Source: Thermoanaerobaculia bacterium
Lineage (GTDB): Bacteria; Acidobacteriota; Thermoanaerobaculia; Multivoradales; Multivoraceae
Reading direction: 5' to 3'
Assembly: GCA_022822365.1 (NCBI GenBank)
Contig: JAJEBV010000026.1
Location: 1 to 64,000, forward strand
Length of the DNA: 64,000 nucleotides
The notes below the pieces were generated by a model, which saw nothing but the letters and a program-made list of their open reading frames with translations, ran no database searches and was not told the DNA's origin. A program made the position numbers and the translations under genes. Positions within the stretch are counted from its first letter, which is position 1. Each line of letters starts with the position of its first letter. Positions 21,573-30,553 of this stretch are shown piece by piece.

Positions 21573-22649
21573 CTACCAGCGCGGCCGCGTGCTGACGTAG
21601 GCCGGGTCTTCCGTCAGTTGGACGACCTCGCCGGTCTCGATCTCGATCTTCCAGATCTCCCAGTTCCCGGAGCGGTCCGACTCGAAGACGATCCAGCGCC
21701 CGTCGCGGGAGAACCACGGATGGCCGTCGTTGGCGTCGGAGGTGGTCAGCCGGCGCTGGTTCGAGCCGTCGATGTCGGCGAGGAAGATGTCGTCCGTCGG
21801 GCCGGTCAGGTTCGTTTGCCAGGCGAAGGTCTGGCCGTCGGGTGAGACGGCGGGCCGGCGGTGGCGGTGTTCGCGGTTGGTGAGCGCGGTGTAGGTGCCC
21901 TGGCCGTAGCCGTCGAAGCGGATGATCGCGATCTCCATCCGACGCTCGCCGTTCTCCGGCTCGTCTTCGGCCTGGAACAGGACGGCCCGCCCGAGACCGA
22001 CGCCGTTGCCGACCGCGAGCGCCGTCGTGTTCGCGGCGTCGATCTGGCGGCGGTCGCTCAGTTCGAGGATCAGTCCCTTGTCGAAGCCGTCGCCTTCGGG
22101 GCAGTTGCGGGCGTAGACGAGCTGCCGGGTGATCGGCGAGATGCTGGCGTGGTGGACGGCGCAGCCCTCGACCTCGCGCAGCACGTCCCGCTCGCCGGTC
22201 GCGAGATCCTCGCTGAAGATGCGGGCGCCGGCCTCGACTCCGGCTTCGGCGTCGGTGAACTCGGCGTAGACGACGTTCTTGAGGTCGAAGGTCAACGAAG
22301 GGTGATCCAGGTGCTGGGGAACGCCCCTGCGCACCAGACGCACGCCGCTGCCGTCCCCCTCCATGATCCAGATGTCGGCCCCGCCGTAGAAGCCGGGGAT
22401 GGTGGGGGTGGCCCCGGTGTTCGCGAAGCGCTGGAAGACGATCGGGGCGGTGAACTCCGGCTCCGCCGCCGGCGGTGGAGACTCGGCTGCGTCCCCGGCC
22501 GGCGCCGCGTCGTTGGCGCCGCAACCGAGCGCCGTCGCCGCGGTCAGAAGCGCGACGACGGCGGCCGGCGAGCGGTGACGTCCGACCGTCCTCGGACGGG
22601 CGCTCGAACCGTGACGCTGGTGACGCGCGGACGCGCCACCAGGGTTCAT
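21573..22649 (-). CDS. TolB/PD40-type beta-propeller lipoprotein
   Basis: The 358-residue product carries a lipobox (TALGCG) and then a propeller with PD40/WD40-like blades: AVSPDGQTFAWQTN, WFSRDGRWIVFESD, with DIWIMEGDGSG and DIFLADIDGSN between. Such blades occur in TolB and in many periplasmic binding or sensing proteins. Its ATG overlaps the stop of the upstream cytochrome/copper gene as ATGA (22646-22649), so the pair is coupled. A specific partner or ligand cannot be named. Confidence 0.82.
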   Translation of the reverse strand: MNPGGASARHQRHGSSARPRTVGRHRSPAAVVALLTAATALGCGANDAAPAGDAAESPPPAAEPEFTAPIVFQRFANTGATPTIPGFYGGADIWIMEGDGSGVRLVRRGVPQHLDHPSLTFDLKNVVYAEFTDAEAGVEAGARIFSEDLATGERDVLREVEGCAVHHASISPITRQLVYARNCPEGDGFDKGLILELSDRRQIDAANTTALAVGNGVGLGRAVLFQAEDEPENGERRMEIAIIRFDGYGQGTYTALTNREHRHRRPAVSPDGQTFAWQTNLTGPTDDIFLADIDGSNQRRLTTSDANDGHPWFSRDGRWIVFESDRSGNWEIWKIEIETGEVVQLTEDPAYVSTRPRW

Positions 22650-23887
22650 TGCCCGGCGGGACCCGCCGGCGTTGCGGCCTTGGCGGCGGCGCTGTCGGCG
22701 GCGACGTAGTCGATGAAGCCAATCAGCATCTCGTCGGTCGAATCGGCGCCCCAGGTGACGTCGACGGTCGGGTCCGGGTTGTGCGGGTTGTCGGGCGAGT
22801 TGTCGAACGAAGCCGAAACCTCGATCCGCGTGCCGGCCGGCAGCCGCATCGGCTCGGCCAGGTCGTAGGCCATCTGCCAGTTGAAGTCGTAGCGGCTGAC
22901 GCTCAGCAGTTCCCTCGGCTCACCGTTGGGCAGGAAGGCGGTGTACTTCATCGACTTCCCGCGGTAGTGCATGTGGGGCGTGAACGAGCGGATCACCACG
23001 TCCTGGTCGAAGACGTGGGTCGCCTGGGCCCGGTAGTCCGCTTCGCCGGCCGGGATGTGGAAGGTGTTGTTGACGATCCAGAGGTTGACCAGTTCCCTCT
23101 CGACCTCTTCCGGCTCGGCGAACCAGAGGGCTACGCGGGTCCTGTCGGTCGCCGCCGTGCCGTTCGGGTGGTAGTGGAAGTCGCCGATCAGGTTGCGGCC
23201 CTTCGGCAGCAGGCGGCCGGTGCCGGGCGGGAAATGCTGGGGCGCGAAGCCCGTGGCCCAGGCGCCGACCCAGCCTTCCTGGACCGGGCTGTTCTCGCTG
23301 GCCCGCCAGAGGATGAAGTGGTGAAGCACCGTGCGGTCGCCGGCCTGGACCTCGACGGCGCGGATCCAGCGATCCTCCTCGAATCCGGTCACGATCGGCA
23401 CGTCGAGGAACTGGTCCGGTCCTTCGGCCGCGACCTCGTGGGGGTCGAACTCGAACACCCAGTCCGGCTCGCCGAACGTCCACTCGCCTTCCTTCTCGGG
23501 CTTCCTGTAGACGGGCTCGTCCCCTTCGCCGCGGGGCGCGCCGTTCGCCGCCCAGCGGGTGATCGCCGCGATCTCGTCGTCGCTCAGGCTGATGTCGTTC
23601 TTGAAGGGACCGTAGCCCGGGTCGGCGTCCCAGGGCGGCATGTCGCGATTCTCGACCGCGCGAGCGATGGACCGGGCCCACGGCCGCGCCTCGCGATAGG
23701 TCCGCAGCGACATCGGCCCGATCTCGTCGGGCTGGTGGCAGGAGGCGCAGTTCGCGTGGAGGATCGGCGCGACGTCGTCGACGAAGGTGGGCTGGTCGAG
23801 GTTCAGGCCCGCGGCGAGGGCCGGTGCCAGCAGGAGGGCGGTCGCCGCGGCGGTCGCGGAGCGGATCAGGCGGGAGGCTCGGTTCAT
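22646..23887 (-). CDS. cytochrome c fused to copper type II monooxygenase-like domain, copy A
   Basis: The 413-residue exported protein has a signal peptide, one c-type heme site C47-A-S-C50-H51, and a conserved MPPWDADPGYG segment. The C-terminal part resembles peptidylglycine/dopamine monooxygenases: copper ligand motifs LHHFILW, DFHYHPNG and PHMHYRG. A fused heme donor and copper oxygenase would fit an electron-fed hydroxylation in the periplasm; the substrate is unknown. It is a tandem duplicate of the gene at 23961-25532. TolB-like protein is coupled downstream. Confidence 0.85.
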   Translation of the reverse strand: MNRASRLIRSATAAATALLLAPALAAGLNLDQPTFVDDVAPILHANCASCHQPDEIGPMSLRTYREARPWARSIARAVENRDMPPWDADPGYGPFKNDISLSDDEIAAITRWAANGAPRGEGDEPVYRKPEKEGEWTFGEPDWVFEFDPHEVAAEGPDQFLDVPIVTGFEEDRWIRAVEVQAGDRTVLHHFILWRASENSPVQEGWVGAWATGFAPQHFPPGTGRLLPKGRNLIGDFHYHPNGTAATDRTRVALWFAEPEEVERELVNLWIVNNTFHIPAGEADYRAQATHVFDQDVVIRSFTPHMHYRGKSMKYTAFLPNGEPRELLSVSRYDFNWQMAYDLAEPMRLPAGTRIEVSASFDNSPDNPHNPDPTVDVTWGADSTDEMLIGFIDYVAADSAAAKAATPAGPAGQ

Positions 23888-23960
23888 CGGGTGCTCTCCG
23901 GGGCTGTTCTGGATGTGACCCGGATTGTAGCCGGGACGCCCCGGCCTGTCCGGGCCGTTC

Positions 23961-25532
23961 CTAGCCGGTCGGCAGCGTCGACGGCGTCTCGTTCTCGGCC
24001 GGCGTGCCGATCATCTCGCCCGGTCCCATGTTCATCCGCAGGGTGCCGTCTTCCTGGATGGAGCCCTTGAGCTGCATCGTGTTGCCGGGCGTCTGCGCGG
24101 TAGCGGTCACGTTGTCGCCGTCCCAGACGATGTCGACGATCGGCGCCGGCAGCACGAGGGTGCCGAACTGGACGAACCAGCCGCCCGGCACGCCGCCGCG
24201 CGGCAGGAGCATGGCGGTCGGCTCGGGACCCTTGCCGGGCTCGCGCTGGACGTCGAAGCGCCACGCCTGTCCGGGATGGGTCTGGGCGAGTTCCGCCAGC
24301 TTGGCGATCACCGGGCTCGCCGGCTTCGGACTGACGCCCTCGGCGGCCACGAAGTCGACGAAGCCGATCAGCATCTCGTCGGTCGAGTCGGTTCCCCAGG
24401 TGACGTCGATCGTCGGGTCCGGGTTGTGCGGATTGTCGGCCGAGTTGTCCCAGTGGGCGGTGACCTCGATCCGGGTGCCGGCCGGCAGGACGACCGGCTC
24501 GACGAAGTTGTAGCCGGTCTGCCAGTTGAAGTCGTAGCGGCTGACGCTGAGCAACTCCATCTCGTCGCCGTTGGGCAGGAACGCGGTGTACTTCGCGTCC
24601 TTGCCGCGGTAGTGCATGTGAGGCGTCAGCGAACGGATCACGACGTCCTCGGTGAAGACGTGGTTGGCCTGCGCCCGGTAGTTCGGGTCGCCGGCGGGGA
24701 TTCTGAACGTGGAGTTCATCACCCAGAGGTTGATCAGTTCCTTCTCGACCTCGTCCGGCTCGGCGAACCAGACGCCGATGCGGGTCTTGTCGGTCGCCGC
24801 GGTGCCGTTCGGGTGGTAGTGGAAGTCGCCGATCAGGTTCTGGCCCTTGGGCACCAGGCGCGCGGTTCCGGCCGGGAACTCGTTCGGTCGCGCGCCGGCG
24901 GCCCAGGCGTCGATCCAGGCATCCTGGACCTCGCTGCCCGGGGCGGCGCGCCAGAGGATGAAGTGGTGGACGACTTCGCGGGCGCCGGGCTGAACCTCGA
25001 TCGCCCGGATCCAGCGGTCCTCGTTCCAGCCGGTCTCGACCGGGAGCATGGCGAACTCGTCGGGACCGTCGGCGGCGACCTCGAAGGGATCGAACTCGTA
25101 GACCCAGTCCGGTTCGCCGAACGCCCAGCCGGCCTCTCGCGCCGGCGCCTCGTAGACGGGCTCCTTGCCGTCGCCGCGGGGAGCGCCGCTGCTTGCCCAG
25201 CGGGTGATCGCCGCGATCTCGTCGTCGCTCAGGGAGATGTCGTTCGTGAAGGGGCCGTAGCCGGGGTCGGCGTCCCACGGCGGCATGTCGCGGTTCTCGA
25301 CCGCGCGGGCGATCGAGCGCGCCCAGGGCCGCACCTCGCGGTAGGTGCGGAGCGACATCGGGGCGATCTCCTCCGGCTGGTGGCACGACGCGCAGTTCTC
25401 GTGGAGGATCGGCGCGATGTCGTCGACGAAGGTCGGCTGCTCCAGGTTGAGGGCGAGACCCGTTGCCGGCAGGGCGAGCAATCCGAGCGTGATGGTCGTT
25501 GCCGCGGGAACGCGACAGGGGATCCGGTTCAT
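23961..25532 (-). CDS. cytochrome c fused to copper type II monooxygenase-like domain, copy B
   Basis: The 523-residue paralogue of the next gene on this strand keeps the same order: signal peptide, NCASCHQPEEIAP heme site, MPPWDADPGYG, then VHHFILW, DFHYHPNG and PHMHYRG copper motifs. It differs by an extra C-terminal beta-rich domain of about 115 residues (WRFDVQREPG, WFVQFGTLVLP, LKGSIQEDG). I start at the ATG at 25530-25532, where the signal begins. The two copies lie 73 bases apart in the same direction, consistent with tandem duplication followed by gain or loss of the extension. Confidence 0.85.
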   Translation of the reverse strand: MNRIPCRVPAATTITLGLLALPATGLALNLEQPTFVDDIAPILHENCASCHQPEEIAPMSLRTYREVRPWARSIARAVENRDMPPWDADPGYGPFTNDISLSDDEIAAITRWASSGAPRGDGKEPVYEAPAREAGWAFGEPDWVYEFDPFEVAADGPDEFAMLPVETGWNEDRWIRAIEVQPGAREVVHHFILWRAAPGSEVQDAWIDAWAAGARPNEFPAGTARLVPKGQNLIGDFHYHPNGTAATDKTRIGVWFAEPDEVEKELINLWVMNSTFRIPAGDPNYRAQANHVFTEDVVIRSLTPHMHYRGKDAKYTAFLPNGDEMELLSVSRYDFNWQTGYNFVEPVVLPAGTRIEVTAHWDNSADNPHNPDPTIDVTWGTDSTDEMLIGFVDFVAAEGVSPKPASPVIAKLAELAQTHPGQAWRFDVQREPGKGPEPTAMLLPRGGVPGGWFVQFGTLVLPAPIVDIVWDGDNVTATAQTPGNTMQLKGSIQEDGTLRMNMGPGEMIGTPAENETPSTLPTG

Positions 25533-25705
25533 GTTCGTGTCCTTGCGAGTCGGGTGGAGAAGCTCATGCAACCTTGCGGATGCCGGATGCGTCTACGACT
25601 TGGAGCGCCGGCGCATCCGACGTGGCTTGCACGGTACCGGACTATACGGCGCTCCGGCTCTCGGGTTTCGTCCTGCGCGATGGTCCGGGTGCTACGCTCA
25701 CCGCC

Positions 25706-26611
25706 ATGTTTTCGGTCGAATCGACACCGTCCAGGAGCGCCGAATCACGGCCCCGACGATGTCTGTTCGACCGATGCCTGAAGGGCGCTTCCGACGCCCG
25801 CTTGCGGGTGTCTCTGCTCGCGGCGTCAGCTCTCCTGGCTTCGGTCACGTTCTGGAGCCACCCGGCCGCCGCCCAGAACGTGCTCTCCAAGGCGCTCCAG
25901 GACCGCGTCCAGGAGAATCCCCACACCACCGAGGCTGACGTCGCGGCCGGCGCCAAGGTGTTCCGGCGCAGTTGCTCGCTCTGCCACGGCGCCGACGGCA
26001 CCGGCGGCGACGGACCGGACCTCACCCGCGGCGTGTTCCGTCACGGCAGCAGCGACGCCGCTTTGTTCCGGAACATCCTGACCGGGATCCCGAACAGCGG
26101 CATGGGCGGCATCTACCAGCCGGACAAGTCGATCTGGCAGGTCGTGTCCTACGTGCGCTCGCTCAGCCGGGGCGGCGGCGAGGAAGAGGTGCCGGGCGAT
26201 CCGCGACGCGGCGGGATGCTGTACAGAAGCCGCGGCTCCTGCTCCGATTGCCATCGACTGAACGGCTCGGGCGGCCGGCTCGGACCCGACCTCAGCGATC
26301 TGGGCTGGCGGCGTGCGCCCGACCACATCCGTGCTTCGATCGTGGAGCCTGCGGAGTCGATCGACGGGGGCTACAGGACGGTCGAGGTCAGGACGGAGAG
26401 CGGCGGCATCGTGCGCGGCGTGCTGCGCAACGAGGACCGCTTCTCGATCCAGCTCTTCGACGAGTTCGAGAACCTGAGGTCCTTCCAGAAGACGGAACTG
26501 ACCGCGATCGACAAACCTGAAGAGTCGTTGATGCCGCCGCTCGGCAGCTTCTTCCGCGGCCGGGACCTGGACGATCTCGTGGCCTATCTCTACTCGCTGC
26601 GACCGGAGTGA
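25706..26611 (+). CDS. diheme c-type cytochrome with C-terminal heme-binding-associated domain
   Basis: The 301-residue protein has a signal region (about 30-56) and two heme sites, C90-S-L-C93-H94 and C179-S-D-C182-H183, each followed by a Met-rich loop candidate. The C-terminal part (VEPAESIDGGYRTVEV, GIVRGVLRNEDRFSIQLFD) matches the heme-associated module common in Planctomycete/Acidobacteria cytochromes. Its stop is two bases before the quinoprotein ATG, so it is probably that enzyme's electron acceptor. An earlier start is possible, since 69 further codons are open upstream. Confidence 0.87.
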   Translation: MFSVESTPSRSAESRPRRCLFDRCLKGASDARLRVSLLAASALLASVTFWSHPAAAQNVLSKALQDRVQENPHTTEADVAAGAKVFRRSCSLCHGADGTGGDGPDLTRGVFRHGSSDAALFRNILTGIPNSGMGGIYQPDKSIWQVVSYVRSLSRGGGEEEVPGDPRRGGMLYRSRGSCSDCHRLNGSGGRLGPDLSDLGWRRAPDHIRASIVEPAESIDGGYRTVEVRTESGGIVRGVLRNEDRFSIQLFDEFENLRSFQKTELTAIDKPEESLMPPLGSFFRGRDLDDLVAYLYSLRPE

Positions 26612-26613
26612 AA

Positions 26614-28287
26614 ATGACAAACACTGGGTGCGCCGGCGCCCCCGCCGGCATCCGGCGCGAAGCGCCGGTTCTGAGGAAGCCGACGCTCCTTTTTGCGGCG
26701 TTGCCGCTCCTGTTCGTTGCATTGGGCGTCTCCGCCCAGGACGGCGTGTCCTACGAACGGTTGCTGGCTGCGTCGGACGAGCCGGGCAACTGGCTCATGT
26801 ACTCGGGCGAGTTCAACAGCCAGCGCTTCAGCCGCCTCGACGAGATCGACCGTTCGAACGCGGCGAAGCTCCAGCTCCGCTGGGTGCATCAGATGCGAAC
26901 GCTCGGCCGGCTGGAAACGACGCCCCTGGTGATCGACGAGGTGATGTACGCGACGACAGCGGACAACGTCATCGTCGCGCTCGACGCGCGCACGGGTCGA
27001 CGGTACTGGTCCTACGCGCACGAGCTACCCGATCAGCTCGCCCTCTGCTGCGGCAAGCAGAATCGGGGCGTGGCCATTCGCGGCGACCGGCTCTACATGG
27101 GCACGGTCGACGCGCACCTGCTGGCCCTGGACGCCAAGACCGGTGCGGTGATCTGGGACGCGGAGGTGGGCAACCCGCGCACGGGGCAGTCGATCACGGC
27201 GGCGCCGATGGTCATCCGCGATCTGGTGATCACCGGGATCGGCGGCGGCGAGTACGGCATCCGGGGTTTCCTCGACGCCTACGACGCGGACACCGGCGAA
27301 CTTCGGTGGCGCACCCACACGATTCCGGGACCGGGCGAACCAGGCAACGAAACCTGGGAGGGCGACTCCTGGAAGACGGGCGGCGCGCCGACCTGGATGA
27401 CCGGTTCGTACGACCCCGACCTCGATCTTCTCTACTGGGGCACGGGGAACCCCGGACCGGACTGGAACGGCGAGGTCCGCGAGGGCGACAACCTGCACTC
27501 GGATTCCGTGCTGGCGATCCGGCCCGATACGGGCGAGATCGTCTGGACCTTCCAGTTCACTCCCCACGACGTCCACGACTGGGACGCCTGCCAGGTGCCG
27601 ATCCTCTTCGACGCCGAGTACCAGGGCGAGCAGCGCAAGCTGATGGCCTTCGCCAACCGGAACGCCTTCTTCTACCTGCTCGACCGAGAGACCGGCGAGT
27701 TCCTGTTCGCGCGCGAGTTCGCGCGGCAGACCTGGGCCGAGGGGATCGACCAGGAGACCGGCCGCCCGATCCGGGTGCCGAACATGTTCCCCAGCGAGGA
27801 AGGAACACTGGTCGCGCCGACGATCGGCGGGGCGGCCAACTGGTTCTCGCCCACATACAGCCCCGACACCGGCCTCTTCTACATCCAGGCCTACGACGCG
27901 GAGATGCTCTACTACATGGCCGAGGCCGAGTACGAGGAGGGCGAACTCTTCGTCGGCGGCTACGGCAAGCCGGCCGGGCCCGGCGACCAGTACGTCAGCG
28001 CCGTGCGGGCGCTCGATCCGCTGACCGGGGACCGCGTGTGGGAGTACCAGGTGCAGCCCCGGTCCACCTCGGGTCTGCTCGCCACGAAGGGCGGCCTGGT
28101 GTTCGGGGGCAGCGTGGCCGGCATCTTCTATGCCCTCGACGCCGGGACCGGCGAGGAACTCTGGCACCGCCGCCTGGGCGGCAACGTCTATGCCGCGCCG
28201 ATCAGCTACGAGGCAGGCGGGCAGCAGCACGTGACGATCGCGGCGGGGCGGGCGCTGTTCACGTTCGCGTTGCCGGAGCCGGAGTAG
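26614..28287 (+). CDS. PQQ-dependent alcohol dehydrogenase-like quinoprotein
   Basis: The 557-residue product has the methanol/ethanol dehydrogenase hallmarks: MYSGEFNSQRFSRLDEID, the vicinal disulfide in LALCCGKQNRGVA, GGEYGIRGF, WEGDSW and GTGNPGPDW. I did not map the metal ligands with certainty. There is no fused cytochrome; the diheme cytochrome gene lies two bases upstream. The first 20 or so residues (TGCAGAPAGIRREAP) are encoded by a copy of the palindromic repeat, ahead of a normal signal (LLFAALPLLFVALGVSA). An in-frame ATG after the repeat is absent. Confidence 0.88.
   Translation: MTNTGCAGAPAGIRREAPVLRKPTLLFAALPLLFVALGVSAQDGVSYERLLAASDEPGNWLMYSGEFNSQRFSRLDEIDRSNAAKLQLRWVHQMRTLGRLETTPLVIDEVMYATTADNVIVALDARTGRRYWSYAHELPDQLALCCGKQNRGVAIRGDRLYMGTVDAHLLALDAKTGAVIWDAEVGNPRTGQSITAAPMVIRDLVITGIGGGEYGIRGFLDAYDADTGELRWRTHTIPGPGEPGNETWEGDSWKTGGAPTWMTGSYDPDLDLLYWGTGNPGPDWNGEVREGDNLHSDSVLAIRPDTGEIVWTFQFTPHDVHDWDACQVPILFDAEYQGEQRKLMAFANRNAFFYLLDRETGEFLFAREFARQTWAEGIDQETGRPIRVPNMFPSEEGTLVAPTIGGAANWFSPTYSPDTGLFYIQAYDAEMLYYMAEAEYEEGELFVGGYGKPAGPGDQYVSAVRALDPLTGDRVWEYQVQPRSTSGLLATKGGLVFGGSVAGIFYALDAGTGEELWHRRLGGNVYAAPISYEAGGQQHVTIAAGRALFTFALPEPE
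26622..26668. repeat. palindromic repeat, copy 3, inside a coding start
   Basis: Bases 26622-26649 are identical to 151-178. They are followed by a perfect 7-bp stem CCGGCGC-gaa-GCGCCGG at 26652-26668. Unlike the other copies, this one lies within the predicted N-terminal coding region of the quinoprotein and keeps its frame open. Confidence 0.75.
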
Positions 28288-28299
28288 AAACCGGCCGCC

Positions 28300-28321
28300 G
28301 GGTGTTCTGCCGGGAGAACCC
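28300..28321 (+). other. hairpin between quinoprotein and membrane operon
   Basis: GTTCT-gccggg-AGAAC (28304-28319) is extended by GGG and CCC around one bulged T. It lies 13 bases after the quinoprotein stop. There is no T run, so it could be a processing or weak termination structure rather than a standard terminator. Confidence 0.35.
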
Positions 28322-28341
28322 AGGTCCACCGAGAATCGGCG

Positions 28342-29727
28342 ATGAGCATCTTCCCGGAACTGTCGATCGAACAACTTCGAGACGAGATCGAGCCTGCGCT
28401 GTTGGGCCGGAGGGCCGGTGAACAGGGCATGCCGCCGCTCGAAGCGGCCGAGGATCCGTCTCAGGCGGAGATCGAGGAGTTCATCGAGGCGAAGAAGAAC
28501 CATGCGGTGAGGATCCGCGATGCGCAGCTCGAACAGGTGGACGGCCACCTGGATCAGCTCGACCAGGCGGTGCTCGCGGGAGACCTGGAGTCGTCGGCGC
28601 GGAAGGCGGCGACCGAGTTCCGGGAGGTCGAGCAGAGCGAGTTGCAGGCGCTCAAGGCGAGCCTGCACGAGTTCGAGCGCAAGCGGAGGGACTTCTTCGA
28701 CTTCAAGCACCGCAACGGCCTGGACCGTGAGCCGGACTATGTGAGTCCGCGCACGACGGCGATCCTGATCGGGCTCGTGGTTCTCCTGTTCGTGATCGAG
28801 AGTGGCCTGAACGGCGCCTTTCTGGCCGTCGGCAGCGAGGGAGGGCTCGTCGGCGGCTGGGGTCTGGCGCTCGGTTTCAGCGTCGTGAACCTCGTGTTGC
28901 CGGCGCTCTTCTTCGGCCCCGTCAGCCGCTACGTGAGCCACATCGGCCTGCTGTTGAAGGCTGTGGGCGTCCTCGCCATCCTCGGCTGGCTCGGCACCGC
29001 GCTCGTGCTCAACCTGGGACTCGCTCACTTCCGCGACGCTTCGGCCGATCTGAGCGAGAACATCGGTGCCGAAGCGCTGAGTCGTTTCCAGGCTGCGCCA
29101 TTGGGACTGCAGGACGCGGAGTCGTGGCTGCTGTTCGTGCTCGGCTTCTTCTTCTCGGGCGTCGCGTTCTTCGATGGCCGCAAGCTCTTCGGTGACTCCT
29201 ACCCGGGGTACTCCCGCAAGCACCGCAAGATGGAGGAGGCGCGAGCCGACTACGACGATCATTGGCAGGACATCGTCGAGCAGTTGCGCACGATCCGCGA
29301 AGACGGCCTGGACGCAATCCGGCGCACGGCGCACCAGGCGAAGAGCCAGCCCGTCGAGCGCCGGCGCGCGGTCGAGAGCGAAGCGAAGCTCCTGGCCGCT
29401 TTCGACTCCCACGTCGAGCAGTTACAGCGCTTCGGGACGATGCTGATCGAAGAGTACCGCGAGGCGAACCGCTCGGTGCGCTTCGACCGGGGCACGCCGG
29501 CGTCGTATGGCAGGCCGTGGACGATGGACCCGCCGGCGCCGCACCGGCGGCGCCGTGAGCCGGGCGCGGTCGAGGATGTGGACCTGGACGGGTTGAACGA
29601 CCAGTACGAATCGGCGCTGCTCCGCGTACACGCGGAGTGGGAACAGACCCAGGTGCGCCTGGACCTCGAGGGCTCGACGTCTCGCGGTAGCCCGGCGGAA
29701 CCCGTTCCCGCAGATGGCGCCTCGTAG
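28342..29727 (+). CDS. membrane protein with coiled coils, first gene of a four-gene operon
   Basis: I do not recognise this 461-residue protein. It has a long N-terminal helical, charged region (about 1-130), then three or four hydrophobic segments between about 137 and 290 (AILIGLVVLLFVIESG, LALGFSVVNLVLPALFFG, GVLAILGWLGTALVL, WLLFVLGFFFSGVAFF), and a second charged coiled-coil region to the C-terminus. The layout suggests two large cytoplasmic arms around a membrane core. It overlaps the next gene by 14 bases. Possible roles are discussed in the findings. Confidence 0.75.
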   Translation: MSIFPELSIEQLRDEIEPALLGRRAGEQGMPPLEAAEDPSQAEIEEFIEAKKNHAVRIRDAQLEQVDGHLDQLDQAVLAGDLESSARKAATEFREVEQSELQALKASLHEFERKRRDFFDFKHRNGLDREPDYVSPRTTAILIGLVVLLFVIESGLNGAFLAVGSEGGLVGGWGLALGFSVVNLVLPALFFGPVSRYVSHIGLLLKAVGVLAILGWLGTALVLNLGLAHFRDASADLSENIGAEALSRFQAAPLGLQDAESWLLFVLGFFFSGVAFFDGRKLFGDSYPGYSRKHRKMEEARADYDDHWQDIVEQLRTIREDGLDAIRRTAHQAKSQPVERRRAVESEAKLLAAFDSHVEQLQRFGTMLIEEYREANRSVRFDRGTPASYGRPWTMDPPAPHRRRREPGAVEDVDLDGLNDQYESALLRVHAEWEQTQVRLDLEGSTSRGSPAEPVPADGAS

Positions 29728-30553
29728 ACGGCGCCGCCGTTCGCGGCGGGGCGATTTGTCGCCTCGGGATGTGGCCATCGGCGGGGGCATCGCCGTCGTC
29801 GCGCTCGTGCTGCTGGTCGTCGGCGCCCGCTTCACGATCTTCTCCGCGGGGCCTCCGGACCGCGACCCCGAGACCGGTTGTCCCGAGGCCGGGCCCGCGG
29901 CCCTGACCGCGATCCTGATCGATGTCACGGACCAGGTTGGCGCGATCAGCCGCGCCGACGTGCTCCTGCATCTCGACGAGTACGTCGCCGACAGCCGGGA
30001 GGACGAGATGGTTCTGGCCTACGAGGCGAAGCCGGTCGGGAACGAGATCGGCGACCCGCTGCTCTCGGTCTGCCATCCCGGCGATCCGGACGAGGCCAGC
30101 GAGTGGACGGAGAACCCCCGGCTGATCCGGCGGCGCCTGGAGGAACGGTTCGAGCGACCGCTCGAGGAGCTCTTCGCCGAGCTGCTGGGCCGGGAGCCGG
30201 CGTCGACTTCGCCGCTGATGGAGAGCGTTCAGAGCGTGGCGGTCTCCGTTCTCGGCCGGCACGAGTACGCGGGTCTTCCGAAGCGTCTGATCCTGGTCTC
30301 CGACCTGATGCAGAACACGCGCAACCTCTCCTTCTTCCGCCAGGCGGTCGACTACGAGGCCTTCGCCGCGACGGCCGGCGCCGACGCGCTGGGCACGGAC
30401 CTTCGCGGAACCGCGGTCGAGGTCCTGTTCGTGCAGCGGATCGCCCACCGGCGCCTGGACGGCACCCGCGGCCTGATCGACTTCTGGCAGCGGTGGATCG
30501 AGGACCAGGGCGGCATGCTGAACCGGGTCGTCCGCATCGACGGCGTCAACTGA
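29714..30553 (+). CDS. single-pass membrane protein with vWA-like fold
   Basis: The 279-residue protein has a basic N-terminus, one hydrophobic anchor (VAIGGGIAVVALVLLVVGARF-like, about 20-40), and an extracytoplasmic or cytoplasmic domain whose order of motifs recalls a MIDAS site: ILIDVTDQ, then STSPLMESV, then LILVSDLMQNT. A full DxSxS is not present, so metal binding is uncertain. The start lies inside the previous gene, and its stop TGA overlaps the next ATG by one base. It is unknown to me as a named family. Confidence 0.72.
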   Translation: MAPRRRRRRSRRGDLSPRDVAIGGGIAVVALVLLVVGARFTIFSAGPPDRDPETGCPEAGPAALTAILIDVTDQVGAISRADVLLHLDEYVADSREDEMVLAYEAKPVGNEIGDPLLSVCHPGDPDEASEWTENPRLIRRRLEERFERPLEELFAELLGREPASTSPLMESVQSVAVSVLGRHEYAGLPKRLILVSDLMQNTRNLSFFRQAVDYEAFAATAGADALGTDLRGTAVEVLFVQRIAHRRLDGTRGLIDFWQRWIEDQGGMLNRVVRIDGVN

